Under the pieces are notes generated by a model that did not search any database, was not told where the DNA came from, and saw nothing but the letters and a program-made list of their open reading frames with translations. Below, piece after piece: positions 13,247 to 22,734 of a stretch of 24,578 nt of DNA. Origin of the DNA: a virus; the IMG/VR virus record IMGVR_UViG_3300025120_000519, positions 1-24,578 of that record; one strand, written 5' to 3'. The first letter of the stretch is position 1. The number at the start of each line of letters is the position of its first letter. The translations under genes were made by a program, and so were the position numbers.

Positions 13247-15835
13247 ATGGCGAGTCTTAAGGAAATTGAAGAAGCAAAATTAGCAGCTAAAGCCCTCAAT
13301 GAAGAATTAGGGTATTTAGAAGATGCCTTTCTTTCAATAGGCCAAAAAATAAAAAATGAAGTTACAGGTCAATTAGAAGGTGCTAGTAAACAAACTAAAG
13401 AATTAAGTAATAAATTTTCTACAAACCTTAATAATGCTATAAAGCAAAATGCTAGCTCTTTAAAAGAGATAACAAAACTCCAAGATCAAATAAGTAAAGG
13501 TGTTAATGTTGAAGCAAAAATACAAAAAGAATTAGAAAAAATTGCAACTAGGAAAAAAACAATTGCACGCCAACAAAATATTCTTACAGCAAATGGTATA
13601 AAAATAAATGAAGAGAATATTAAACAACTTCAATCTCAATTTTCTGTACAAGAAGACACTCTTAATACCCTATCTCTATCAAATATAGAAAAACAAAAAC
13701 AAAAATCTTTATTAACTTTACTTGGAGAAGGAGGTGCTAACCTATTAGATAAACTTGATAAATCGGGCACAGCATCAAAACTACTGAAATTAAATCTAAA
13801 AGATACAGTAACCCCAATGAGGTTAATGGAACTTGCTATAGGTTTTGTAGTTGATGCCTTTCTATCCTTAGATGCCACAACAGAAAAAGTTGCAAAAAAC
13901 CTAGGAATAAGCTTCCATGAAGCTGCTGGGATGAATTCACAATTTTCTCAAATTGCACAAGATTCAAATAATATATTTGTTACTACTGAAGGTATTGCGA
14001 ATTCTCAAATAGAATTATCTAAAGCCCTTGGAACTAATGCAATGTTTACTAGTGAGATGTTACAAACTCAAACAGAGTTAACAACCCAATTAGGATTAAG
14101 TGCCGAAACTGGTGGTGAAATCGCAAAACTTGGTTTATTAACTGGTAAAACATCAAAAGAAATAGCCGCCAATGTAATGGGTCAATCTGTAGCTATGAAT
14201 GCTGCTAATAAAACAGCAATTACAGAAAAATCAATTTTACAAGAAGTAGCAAAATTATCTAGTAGTATACAATTAAGCATGGGTAATAATCCTATTGCAT
14301 TAGCCGAAGCAGTTCAAACTGCTAAGCAGTTTGGTATGGAATTATCAAATGTAGACGGTATAGCTAATAGCTTAATGAATTTTGAACAATCTATTTCTAG
14401 TGAGTTAGAAGCAGAATTATTAATTGGTAAAAATCTTAATCTAGAAAAAGCAAGAACCGCAGCTTTAAATAATGACCTAGCAACAGTAGCAGAGGAAATT
14501 GCAAAACAAGCAGGATCCGCAGCTGAATTTACTGCTATGAACAGAATACAGCAGGAAGCATTAGCTAAAGCTGTAGGAATGAGTAAAGAAGATTTAGCAA
14601 AATCTCTACAATCTAAAGAAATATTAGCTAAATTAGGAGGTAAAGATGCGGATACGCAGGCTGCTTATAATAGATTAAAAGCAGAAGGTTTATCACAAGA
14701 AGAAATAGCAACTAAATTAGGGGATAAAAGATTAGCACAATCCTTACATTCAGAAGGAATACAATCCCAATTTACAGCTTCTGTAGCAAAAATGAAAGAA
14801 TTATTTGTACAAGTTGCAGCTGTCTTAATTCCTATAGTTGAACCAATAATGGCAGCAGTTGGGTTTATGGCTAATTTAATTTCTGAATCTATGACTTTCT
14901 TGAAAGTATTAGGAAGTATAGCTGCGGCTATGAAAATTATTAAATTTCTAGGTAATCAAACATACCGACAACAAGTATTAACAAATGTTGCCTCTAAACT
15001 AGGTTTAATTACAGAAACAGAAAAAGGAATAGTAGAAAGTAGAAATGCCTTAACCGGAAATAGTATTTTGAGAATAAAGAAAATGAAAGCTTTATATGAT
15101 CAAAACTCATTAGCCACTATATTAAAAGAAAAAGCTATAAAGACATATAATTTAGGCATGGAAAAAGCAAGTAACATATATGCTAAGGTAAAATTAGGAT
15201 TAGAAAATGCCATATTAGCTGTATCAGAGGGGAATTATTTACTAACATTAAAGGAAAATATAGCAACTAAATTAAGTAATGTATTTTTAGGTATAAAATC
15301 AGCAATTACCACTGGTATAGCAGTAACTAGTAAAATAAATTTAGGAACTTTAATTGCAGAAAAAGCGGCACAAGTTGGTACTATTATAATGTTAGGAGCT
15401 AGATTAGCTATTCAAACAGCGATTGCAGCAGCAGCTTTAGTAGGTGTATCTGCATCTACTTTAGGTATTGGAACAATAGTTGCATTAGCAGCAGCTGCCG
15501 GAGGTATAGCATATTTAATGAGTGTTGCAAAAGGAGATGATGTAATGTCCCCAGGAGCTAATACATCAGGGTATGGTAGCAGAACATTAATGGGCCCAGA
15601 AGGAGCAATAGCATTAAATAATAAAGATACGGTTATAGCAGGTACAAATTTATTCCCCAAAGGAAACGATGTTGTATCTGGACCAGCAGGTTCTGTACAA
15701 ATGCCTAATAATTCAGAAGCTAAAAAAACAAATGCCTTATTAGAAGCTTTAATAAATAAACCTGCCCCTAAAGTAGAAATGGATTCAATTGAAGTTGGTA
15801 CGGTAGCAGGAATGAGTGCATTCTCCATACAGTAA
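13247..15835 (+). CDS. tail tape measure protein, 862 aa
   Basis: A long, largely helical protein located just after the tail chaperone pair. Residues about 1-145 are coiled-coil-like (EEAKLAAKALNEELGYLEDA; repeated Lys/Glu/Gln heptads). The middle is Ala/Gln/Ser-rich helix. Hydrophobic segments lie at about 518-545 (VQVAAVLIPIVEPIMAAVGF) and about 720-760 (Ala/Gly-rich, ending IAYLMSVAKGDD), as expected for a protein that passes into the host membrane with the DNA. The C-terminus (GYGSRTLMGPEGAIALNNKD, then DTVIAGTNLFPKGNDV) is a tail I know from tape measure proteins of marine T4-like phages. The usual ruler relation of about 0.15 nm per residue would suggest a tail near 130 nm (inference). 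It has its own late-type motif. Confidence 0.9.
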   Translation: MASLKEIEEAKLAAKALNEELGYLEDAFLSIGQKIKNEVTGQLEGASKQTKELSNKFSTNLNNAIKQNASSLKEITKLQDQISKGVNVEAKIQKELEKIATRKKTIARQQNILTANGIKINEENIKQLQSQFSVQEDTLNTLSLSNIEKQKQKSLLTLLGEGGANLLDKLDKSGTASKLLKLNLKDTVTPMRLMELAIGFVVDAFLSLDATTEKVAKNLGISFHEAAGMNSQFSQIAQDSNNIFVTTEGIANSQIELSKALGTNAMFTSEMLQTQTELTTQLGLSAETGGEIAKLGLLTGKTSKEIAANVMGQSVAMNAANKTAITEKSILQEVAKLSSSIQLSMGNNPIALAEAVQTAKQFGMELSNVDGIANSLMNFEQSISSELEAELLIGKNLNLEKARTAALNNDLATVAEEIAKQAGSAAEFTAMNRIQQEALAKAVGMSKEDLAKSLQSKEILAKLGGKDADTQAAYNRLKAEGLSQEEIATKLGDKRLAQSLHSEGIQSQFTASVAKMKELFVQVAAVLIPIVEPIMAAVGFMANLISESMTFLKVLGSIAAAMKIIKFLGNQTYRQQVLTNVASKLGLITETEKGIVESRNALTGNSILRIKKMKALYDQNSLATILKEKAIKTYNLGMEKASNIYAKVKLGLENAILAVSEGNYLLTLKENIATKLSNVFLGIKSAITTGIAVTSKINLGTLIAEKAAQVGTIIMLGARLAIQTAIAAAALVGVSASTLGIGTIVALAAAAGGIAYLMSVAKGDDVMSPGANTSGYGSRTLMGPEGAIALNNKDTVIAGTNLFPKGNDVVSGPAGSVQMPNNSEAKKTNALLEALINKPAPKVEMDSIEVGTVAGMSAFSIQ

Positions 15836-15838
15836 TAA

Positions 15839-15847
15839 TATTTATAA
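15839..15847 (+). promoter_or_regulatory. late-type promoter motif TATTTATAA
   Basis: TATTTATAA followed by TAAATG, starting 38 bases before the ATG at 15877 and directly behind the tape measure stop. Downstream genes up to 22699 show no further copy and are tightly packed, so this motif may serve the whole baseplate block. Confidence 0.55.
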
Positions 15848-15876
15848 TAAATGTTTAACAATTAAAAATTAAAATT

Positions 15877-16059
15877 ATGCCTTTACTAAACAAATTAGAA
15901 ACAACAGGTACTACAATGTCTCCATTAAAAGGAAAACAACCAACAGCTCCATTACAAAGTGGTGCTATTCCAATTAATAATTCATTTGAAATGGGTACTT
16001 ACATAGATACTATTTCTGATACACCAAGAGCAGTAGATACCACAGGTAACGCATCTTAA
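15877..16059 (+). CDS. small structural-type hypothetical protein, 60 aa
   Basis: A 60-residue, Thr/Pro/Asn-rich protein (MPLLNKLETTGTTMSPLKGK, ending in DTPRAVDTTGNAS) without hydrophobic segments or a recognisable fold. It probably is an extended peptide that packs on a larger virion protein. It is preceded by a late-type motif and followed after seven bases by the 678-residue tube-cap-like gene, with which it is probably co-expressed. Function unknown. Confidence 0.6.
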   Translation: MPLLNKLETTGTTMSPLKGKQPTAPLQSGAIPINNSFEMGTYIDTISDTPRAVDTTGNAS

Positions 16060-16066
16060 ATAAAAT

Positions 16067-18103
16067 ATGGCTTTAGTTAATCTAACAACCGATCTTAAAT
16101 CCTTAAGGTATGGAAGTGATAGACGTGGTGGTGCAAATAGTGGACAACCCTATATCAAAAAATCTATACCCGATGGTAAATCTCCTGGTTTAGGTGATAC
16201 TGACTTTTTATTAAGAGGAGGATCATTAACCCCAGGAAGAGTATTTGATGATGTGTCTAGATTAACTAAAATGTTTTTTGATTTTAAATCTCCTAATGGT
16301 TTATTATTTACTGTAAAACAAGAAGGGTTATCTCGATCTGGAGTAAATATTAATGCTACATTTGGAGATAATAAAATACCATTTAATGAAGGAGTTTATT
16401 TACCTACTTCTACTTTAGCACAAACAGCGGGTAATGCTTTTGGAGTACACTTATTAAAACAAGGAGTTAATCCTTTTGCTAATACTAATATTGTGTCCCC
16501 TAGTGGGAGTGCTGTACCTACTCTATCCCAACCAATTTATTTAAACACATCAGCCCAAAATGAAAGACAAAATTGGGCAAGTGATTTAGGTATCAATTCA
16601 ACTTTAATTACTCAAAATGAAGGAAGTAGATTAATTAGCTTTTTAAAAGATAAAATTAATCAAACTCCAATAGACCCTATCAATTTATATTCTTACTCAG
16701 GTGGACCTGGTTCTACATTAGGGGTAGGGAATACTAATATAAAACTAGCTTCTAATGAATTTAGAACTGGAAGAAATAATGTATTTTTAGGTCAAAGTGG
16801 GTTTTATAATACAGGAGTATCTGATGATACTGATTTTGGGTTTAATTATGGGGTATTTGGTAAAAAACAAGTAGGTCCATCCCCTTATAGTTTTAGAGGT
16901 GGAACATATTTTGGAAATTTAGCATCAGGATCAGCAAAATCCATAACTGGTATTTACCAAAATATTACAGGTGTTAGTCTTTTAGCGGGTGGTAATATAA
17001 AAACCACTAATGACGGTAATAATGGTACCCAAATGAATGGGCTTAATAAAAGCGTTTTTCAAACAGGTTCATTTAGTGCAAATAATGTAGCAGGTTTAGA
17101 TCGAACTTTAGATTATAATCAATTACAAAATTCTTTTAGTTCTACTACTGGTAATTTAAGTCAAATTGTAACAGGATCATCTAATGAAGTTAATGGTGGT
17201 GGAGCAAATAGTATATATAGTTCCGCAACTATAAAACAAGATTTTAGAACTAGAACAAAATATACTGGTTCAACAAAATCTATAAATTATACTACAGATG
17301 GTTTAGATAGTAGAGTTAATTTAGGTACCCCTGGAAGACAATTTAATAGGACAAGCTTTTCAGCTGGTAGTGAAGATGGTGCTTTAGATAAAATAAATGC
17401 TTTATCAATTTATAGAAGTGAAAATTCTAAAAAAAATAGCTTTGAATATCCTACAAATGATTTATGTAAATTTAGAATAGGGATAATAGATAATGACAAC
17501 CCAGAATTTAAACAATATCTTCATTTTAGAGCCTTTTTAGATGGTATGGAAGATAGTTATTCATCTGAGTGGTCATCCCAAAAATTTGCAGGTAGAGCAG
17601 AAAACCTTTATAATTATCAAGGATTTAATAGATCAATTAGTTTATCATGGACTGTAGCAGCCCAATCAAAACAAGAATTAATTCCTATGTACCAAAAATT
17701 AAATTATTTAGCTTCATCTTTAGCTCCTGATTATTCAGATAATGGGTATATGAGAGGTAATTTAATTACCCTAACTGTTGGGGGGTATCTTTATGAACAA
17801 GTTGGAATATTAAATGGAATTAATTATAGTATACCTATGGAATCACCATGGGAAATAGGAATTTCAGAAAATAATACTATAGATGAATCCGGTTTAAATA
17901 GTGATAAATCAGTAAAAGAATTACCTATGATAATTAAGGTATCAGGATTTAACTTTACACCTATACACGATTTTGTACCTAGTATACAAAAGAATAAATA
18001 TGGAAAAGATAATGTTTCAAAAGTAAGCACATTTGGAAATCAAAGATATATTGCTTTAGCAGATGGAAAAAATTCAACTACTAATAATAATTATGATTCA
18101 TAA
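16067..18103 (+). CDS. large baseplate/tail protein with tube-like C-terminal domain, 678 aa
   Basis: A large Asn/Gly/Ser-rich structural protein. The first 450 residues are low in recognisable motifs (SLRYGSDRRGGANSGQPYIK, then GDTDFLLRGGSLTPGRVFDD). The C-terminal part (about 465-640) is much more patterned: LCKFRIGIIDNDNPEF, LHFRAFLDGMEDSYSSEWSS, GRAENLYNYQGFNRSISLSW and MRGNLITLTVGGYLYE. This resembles tail-tube-like domains of T4-type tube initiators and caps (gp48/gp54 style), in which a tube fold nucleates the tube on the baseplate. Gene order between tape measure and gp53 fits that. Its stop overlaps the gp53 start (TAATG). I am confident it is a tail/baseplate protein and moderately so about the tube-cap role. 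Confidence 0.65.
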   Translation: MALVNLTTDLKSLRYGSDRRGGANSGQPYIKKSIPDGKSPGLGDTDFLLRGGSLTPGRVFDDVSRLTKMFFDFKSPNGLLFTVKQEGLSRSGVNINATFGDNKIPFNEGVYLPTSTLAQTAGNAFGVHLLKQGVNPFANTNIVSPSGSAVPTLSQPIYLNTSAQNERQNWASDLGINSTLITQNEGSRLISFLKDKINQTPIDPINLYSYSGGPGSTLGVGNTNIKLASNEFRTGRNNVFLGQSGFYNTGVSDDTDFGFNYGVFGKKQVGPSPYSFRGGTYFGNLASGSAKSITGIYQNITGVSLLAGGNIKTTNDGNNGTQMNGLNKSVFQTGSFSANNVAGLDRTLDYNQLQNSFSSTTGNLSQIVTGSSNEVNGGGANSIYSSATIKQDFRTRTKYTGSTKSINYTTDGLDSRVNLGTPGRQFNRTSFSAGSEDGALDKINALSIYRSENSKKNSFEYPTNDLCKFRIGIIDNDNPEFKQYLHFRAFLDGMEDSYSSEWSSQKFAGRAENLYNYQGFNRSISLSWTVAAQSKQELIPMYQKLNYLASSLAPDYSDNGYMRGNLITLTVGGYLYEQVGILNGINYSIPMESPWEIGISENNTIDESGLNSDKSVKELPMIIKVSGFNFTPIHDFVPSIQKNKYGKDNVSKVSTFGNQRYIALADGKNSTTNNNYDS

Positions 18104-18405
18104 TGGGAAGATATACAAACATACCTATTGATAATACAGATAAAGGAAAAAGATATTATTCAACAACAAAATATCCAAACATTCCTTTAAGTTTTAATGA
18201 CGTTTACGTTTATACTGATGAAGGAGATAGATTTGATATTTTAGCTCAAACTTATTATTCTGATTCTAACTTATGGTGGATAATTTCTATTGCTAATCCA
18301 CAATTACCTCAAAATTCAATATATCCACCTTTAGGAATACAAATTAGAATACCTAGTAATATTTCTGGAATTATAGCTCAATATGACAATCTTAATACAC
18401 AATAG
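18103..18405 (+). CDS. baseplate wedge protein with LysM-like fold (gp53-like)
   Basis: A 100-residue protein whose core (residues about 33-88: DVYVYTDEGDRFDILAQTYY, then DSNLWWIISIANPQLPQNS and IQIRIP) has the LysM-like beta-alpha-alpha-beta pattern of T4 gp53-type baseplate wedge proteins. It is shorter than T4 gp53 (196 aa), being little more than the LysM-like core. In T4 this protein bridges wedges in the inner baseplate. Its ATG overlaps the previous stop in TAATG, and its TAG is two bases from the next ATG, so it is translationally coupled in the baseplate block. The start is fixed by the coupling; no earlier ATG is available. Confidence 0.85.
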   Translation: MGRYTNIPIDNTDKGKRYYSTTKYPNIPLSFNDVYVYTDEGDRFDILAQTYYSDSNLWWIISIANPQLPQNSIYPPLGIQIRIPSNISGIIAQYDNLNTQ

Positions 18406-18407
18406 TT

Positions 18408-21400
18408 ATGGCGGCAGGAAATCTTCTAGGACAAAATATTGATCCCCAAATTGATGAACAAATAAAGTATCGTCAATTAATTCATGGTGCTGGAAACCCA
18501 GAAAATAACGTTAAAAGAGGCAATAAAGTATTAAATTATTTAAATAATAGAAATGCTTGGATAAAACTAGCTTCAGGAGTATCAGTAAATACAGAAGGTT
18601 TACAAAAATTAAGAGATTTAGGAAAAGTTCAAGGGAGTAATTATATTACTGAACCTGAAATACAAAATTTAAAAGGTTCTGGTTTAGCTGAAAATTTAGT
18701 ATTATTTAATACTACCCAAAGATTTGATAAGGCTTCAAAATCTTATGTTTCAAGGAGTGGTGTAAGAAATGATAATACTTTAATAAATAGTATAGATAAA
18801 ATGTACGGGGGTTTAGGAGGTAATGAACAAGGATTAAAACCCATACCAGGTATAACAGATATAAGCGTTGATTGTTTAAATAGAGGCTCAATTAAAAAAG
18901 CTACTGTTAATATTAAAGCATATAATAAATTTCAATTTGGTTTAATAGAATTACTTTACCTAAGATTAGGTTTTATGGTAATATTAGAATATGGTTGGGA
19001 TAAGTATGTTAGTAAAATTGAATCAATAAAAGATAATAATTTAAGTGATGATAAAGTAACTATTGACAATGTAGGTAATACTGTAGTTGAAAATGATTGG
19101 TTTTCTTCCCAAAGTATAGCTCAAGAAACAATTTATAATAAAATTAAAGAATATAAAAATAAGTATAAAGGAAATTATGAAGGGTTTTTTGGTATAGTAT
19201 CTAATTTTACTTGGAAATTAAATAAAGATAATACTTATGATATTACTTTAAATTTAACAACAATTGGTAGTGTTATTGAATCCTTAACGATGAATGTGCC
19301 TACAACATCCTTAACACCTACAATTTTAGAAGAATTAAAAGGAGATTTAACAAAAAAACTTGATATAAAGACTACTGAAGAATCTCAAACAGAAAATACT
19401 ATATTAAATAATGCGGGTTCTGATTTATTAAACCAATTTATAGCAACTACTATTTTAGATTTTCCTTTTAAGGATAGAGATTATTGTTATTTACCTAATT
19501 TAGCAGGATCAACAGGTAATGGGGTGCCCCAAAATAGAAAAAAAATCCCTAAGGAATCATCATATTATATAAGTTTTGCAAAGCTTTTAGAAAAAATAGA
19601 AATAATTTCTATCCCTAATGTAAAAAATGGCAACACTACATCAGAACCTTTATTAAGTTTTGATACAAATTCTGTATTTAATAAATGTGCTTATGAGGTA
19701 AATTTAATACCTTTAGCACCAAGTAAAGTAATTTTCGCCCCTATATTAGAAGAAATTTATTTAAAAAAAACAACTCAAGGGGTAATTGAAAATTTTAATA
19801 AACAGTTAAAACCGTTTGCAATTGAACAAAACAAAGTTTTTTACGGTCAAATAATGAATTGCTATTTTAACTTAAATTTTCTTTCAAATGCTTTAAGTAG
19901 TAACTTAGATGATAAAAAAAGACTTAGTGTGTTTAAATTTTTGCAAACTTTATGTGATGCTATAAATGAATCTACAGGATTTGTTACTAATATAGAACCT
20001 GCTATTAAAGATAATAGGGTTATTTATTTTTTAGAACAAAATCCTATAAAAGGATTTGATGCTATCCACCCATTAGTTCCTCAAACTCCATTTATAGTAT
20101 ATGGTTATAACCAAGGTAGTTCAACTTTTGTTAAAGATTTTAGTTTTCAAACAAAAATTACCCCAGATTTAGCATCTATGATAGTACTTAGTGATTCAAA
20201 TGGGGATTCTACTACTAAAGATATAAATACAATCCCATTTGATAATTGGAATATAGGATTAACTAATCGATTTTCAGAAAAATTTGAAGATAACCCTAAT
20301 GGGCTTAATGAATTAACAACTACTGAATCGGGTTCAGATAACCCAATTTCTATAGAAGATAAGGATATAATAGATTCTTTTAAAAAACAAGTAAAAGATG
20401 GTAGTGCTGATTATAATAACTATCAAGGATATTCCTTTACTTATAATGGTGTTAAGGTTCCACATTTTGGGTATGGGAAAGAGGGTATAGATATTTCAAG
20501 AGGTGGAAATAGGCAAAAAGAAGCAGAACAACAAGCATTACAAGCTTTAGCAGTTACAGCTTATAAAAAGCAATTTAAAAAAACAAGTGCCCAAAAAACA
20601 AAAAACACAGCTAGACTTGCAGAAATTACAGGAGACCCATCAGTAACTATTGTTGCTAAAGCAGCATCAGCTGGAGATAATTATTCTAGTTATTTAACTA
20701 ATGCTTTTGGGGGTGCTACTGGGGAATTTGGAGTTGGTAAATTTATTACAAGTAAAGAAAGAAGTTTTACTACAAACACAAGAGTAGATGGGAAAAATAC
20801 AAGAGTAAAAAAAGTAATCCCTGCTAAAACAACATATACGGGTAAACCAATAACGGTTCAAGCATATAATGCTAAATGGTGGTTTTTAGATTCAAATCCA
20901 GATTTTACTAAACAAGGACAAAATGCTTTTAGACTTTATTTAGATAAAATAAATAAATTAGATTATAAAGATAAAGGAATATTGTCAGCTGAAGGGTTTA
21001 TTCCTATGGAATTAAGTTTAACAATTGATGGGTTAGGTGGAATTGACATTTATAATAAAATAACAATAGATACTAGAATATTACCTGCTAATTACCCCCG
21101 AGCATTAAAATTTATTGCTAGAGGTGTAAATCATAAAGTAAGTAATAATAATTGGGAAACTCAAATAAAAACAATATCAACTACTCCTACGGATAAAATT
21201 TCAGGTAGAGAAGGGGCAGCTGCAGGTATTAAATATAATGAAGTAGCCTTTATTCCTGATAATACTACCACAGAACAAGGTCCAATACCTCCATTAGATC
21301 CTAATCAAAAATTAAGAGTATTAGATAAAAGAACAGTTGCGGGTAAAATTGTTGACACAAGAACTTATGGAAAATATCAGTCTATAGATTGGTTAGTTTC

Positions 21401-21836
21401 AGAAATGAATATTAATACCCAAGCTAAGTTTAGAGAATTTTTTAATATTTTAGATGCAAAATATCCAGGTTATACCTTAAGAATAAATGCTACTTATCGT
21501 ACTTATCAAAGATCAATAGAATTAAAAGCAATAAATTCATCTAATGCTACTGCTGGGTATTCACCACATAATTATGCTTACGGAGTAGATTTAAATGTAA
21601 TCGATCCTACAGGTAAAACATATACTAAATCAGTTAGAGAGCCTTGGATAGCATCTGGTATACCCCAAATAGCAAAATCATTAGGAATGAGATGGGGAGG
21701 ATATTTTAAAAATTATGTTGATTGTGTGCATTTTGATGTTACTAAAGTAACATCAGCCTCTATAAAAAATGCTAAGGCAGATAATAAAGGATTACCACAA
21801 TCACAATGGAACACTAAAAACACAAATTTCGTATAA
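18408..21836 (+). CDS. baseplate hub protein fused to an M15-type peptidase, 1142 aa
   Basis: A large hub-type protein. Residues about 148-198 (GITDISVDCLNRGSIKKATV, then RLGFMVILEYGW) and the following ~700 residues are the structural part. A Pro-rich linker (GPIPPLDPNQK, near 957) leads to a C-terminal D-Ala-D-Ala carboxypeptidase/endolysin-like domain of the M15 family (about 965-1120). It contains YRTYQRSIEL and the metal-binding motif SPHNYAYGVDLNV, with His1054 and Asp1061, plus CVHFDV with His1108. The expected role is local cleavage of peptidoglycan cross-links while the tube penetrates, the job done by gp5 lysozyme in T4. It starts two bases after the gp53 stop and ends in TAATG with the next gene. 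Catalytic identity is well supported; the exact hub subunit is not. Confidence 0.8.
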   Translation: MAAGNLLGQNIDPQIDEQIKYRQLIHGAGNPENNVKRGNKVLNYLNNRNAWIKLASGVSVNTEGLQKLRDLGKVQGSNYITEPEIQNLKGSGLAENLVLFNTTQRFDKASKSYVSRSGVRNDNTLINSIDKMYGGLGGNEQGLKPIPGITDISVDCLNRGSIKKATVNIKAYNKFQFGLIELLYLRLGFMVILEYGWDKYVSKIESIKDNNLSDDKVTIDNVGNTVVENDWFSSQSIAQETIYNKIKEYKNKYKGNYEGFFGIVSNFTWKLNKDNTYDITLNLTTIGSVIESLTMNVPTTSLTPTILEELKGDLTKKLDIKTTEESQTENTILNNAGSDLLNQFIATTILDFPFKDRDYCYLPNLAGSTGNGVPQNRKKIPKESSYYISFAKLLEKIEIISIPNVKNGNTTSEPLLSFDTNSVFNKCAYEVNLIPLAPSKVIFAPILEEIYLKKTTQGVIENFNKQLKPFAIEQNKVFYGQIMNCYFNLNFLSNALSSNLDDKKRLSVFKFLQTLCDAINESTGFVTNIEPAIKDNRVIYFLEQNPIKGFDAIHPLVPQTPFIVYGYNQGSSTFVKDFSFQTKITPDLASMIVLSDSNGDSTTKDINTIPFDNWNIGLTNRFSEKFEDNPNGLNELTTTESGSDNPISIEDKDIIDSFKKQVKDGSADYNNYQGYSFTYNGVKVPHFGYGKEGIDISRGGNRQKEAEQQALQALAVTAYKKQFKKTSAQKTKNTARLAEITGDPSVTIVAKAASAGDNYSSYLTNAFGGATGEFGVGKFITSKERSFTTNTRVDGKNTRVKKVIPAKTTYTGKPITVQAYNAKWWFLDSNPDFTKQGQNAFRLYLDKINKLDYKDKGILSAEGFIPMELSLTIDGLGGIDIYNKITIDTRILPANYPRALKFIARGVNHKVSNNNWETQIKTISTTPTDKISGREGAAAGIKYNEVAFIPDNTTTEQGPIPPLDPNQKLRVLDKRTVAGKIVDTRTYGKYQSIDWLVSEMNINTQAKFREFFNILDAKYPGYTLRINATYRTYQRSIELKAINSSNATAGYSPHNYAYGVDLNVIDPTGKTYTKSVREPWIASGIPQIAKSLGMRWGGYFKNYVDCVHFDVTKVTSASIKNAKADNKGLPQSQWNTKNTNFV

Positions 21837-22699
21837 TGTATTTTCCAAAATCACAATTAGAAACAGATTTATATACTAATGGAGGTGAATTTCTATATGG
21901 TACAGATAACCTTGTTTATACTGGTCCTTATTTTATTGCTCAGGGTAATCAATTTTATAGTGGAAGAAACCCTAATGACAAACCCATTTTTGTTTTAACT
22001 AAATTGTCTACAGATCCTTTTATACAAGATGATGATCCTGAAACCGAAGTATTACCTAATACTTATTATATAATTGACGATGAGTATTATATAGCAACTA
22101 ATACTTCTATTATAGATGGTGAAACACCACCATCAACCCCATTACAAGATTACCAATTTCCAACAGAAGAAGATTATAAAGTTGGAGAATTTGAAAGGTA
22201 TTTCCTTAAAAGAATTAATGACATTAAATATGTTGAACTTTCAAACACTGAATATAGAAAATACCTTACAGAAGATCCAAACGTAAGCTGGCAATTATAT
22301 ACCCCTTTCCAACTTCCATGGGAAATTACAGGTAATAGAAATAAAGTATTTAATGTAAATAAAAATACAGTAAATAGAATACAGACAGACCTTCAACTTT
22401 TAGGATTTAAGTCTTATTTTAAAGGTAAATATGATAGATATTTTAAATATACACCTCAAGAAAATTTATATACTGGAGGTAATGAATATAAATTAGCTTC
22501 TAACGGTAGGTTATACAAAGGCTATTATCATATCCACTCTGAAAAAGGACCAATGGTTGGAAACCAACATACAAAGTTAAAACATGAATATTTAATTCCA
22601 ATTAACAATAGTGGGTCTAATTATCAAAATGAAACATCAATAATGGAATCTGAAAGAGAAAACTACACAGATGCTAGTAGGATCTTTGGAGGTTACTAA
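21836..22699 (+). CDS. conserved phage structural protein with duplicated domain, 287 aa
   Basis: A 287-residue protein with an internal duplication. Residues 11-54 (DLYTNGGEFLYGTDNLVYTG, then PYFIAQGNQFYSG) align with 210-254 (NLYTGGNEYKLASNGRLYKG, then YYHIHSEKGPMVGNQHTK). The second copy, LYTGG…Y.G.YHIH…GPMVG, is a motif I recognise from many marine phage proteins of unknown function, usually at the end of baseplate blocks. The region between the copies is Asp/Tyr-rich and ends with a helical NKNTVNRIQTDLQLLGFKSY stretch. The gene begins in TAATG overlap with the hub-peptidase gene and ends the structural block. A virion protein at the baseplate periphery is likely; the exact role is unknown. 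Confidence 0.65.
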   Translation: MYFPKSQLETDLYTNGGEFLYGTDNLVYTGPYFIAQGNQFYSGRNPNDKPIFVLTKLSTDPFIQDDDPETEVLPNTYYIIDDEYYIATNTSIIDGETPPSTPLQDYQFPTEEDYKVGEFERYFLKRINDIKYVELSNTEYRKYLTEDPNVSWQLYTPFQLPWEITGNRNKVFNVNKNTVNRIQTDLQLLGFKSYFKGKYDRYFKYTPQENLYTGGNEYKLASNGRLYKGYYHIHSEKGPMVGNQHTKLKHEYLIPINNSGSNYQNETSIMESERENYTDASRIFGGY

Positions 22700-22716
22700 A
22701 TAATTTCGTATATTAG
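22685..22716 (+). promoter_or_regulatory. Bacteroidota-type sigma-A promoter for the polymerase gene
   Basis: TTTG (22685-22688), 20 bases, then TATATTAG (22709-22716). This is the best match to -33 TTTG / -7 TAnnTTTG in the window. The -33 box lies inside the end of the previous gene. The ATG at 22735 follows the -7 element by 18 bases, leaving a leader of roughly 12. Confidence 0.65.
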
Positions 22717-22734
22717 GGGTTAAAATAAAGGTAT

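Noticed and set aside
15412-15861. Antisense ORF of 149 codons opposite the end of the tape measure gene
   Set aside because: Arises from Ala/Gly-rich sense codons. The sense frame is clearly coding to its stop at 15835.
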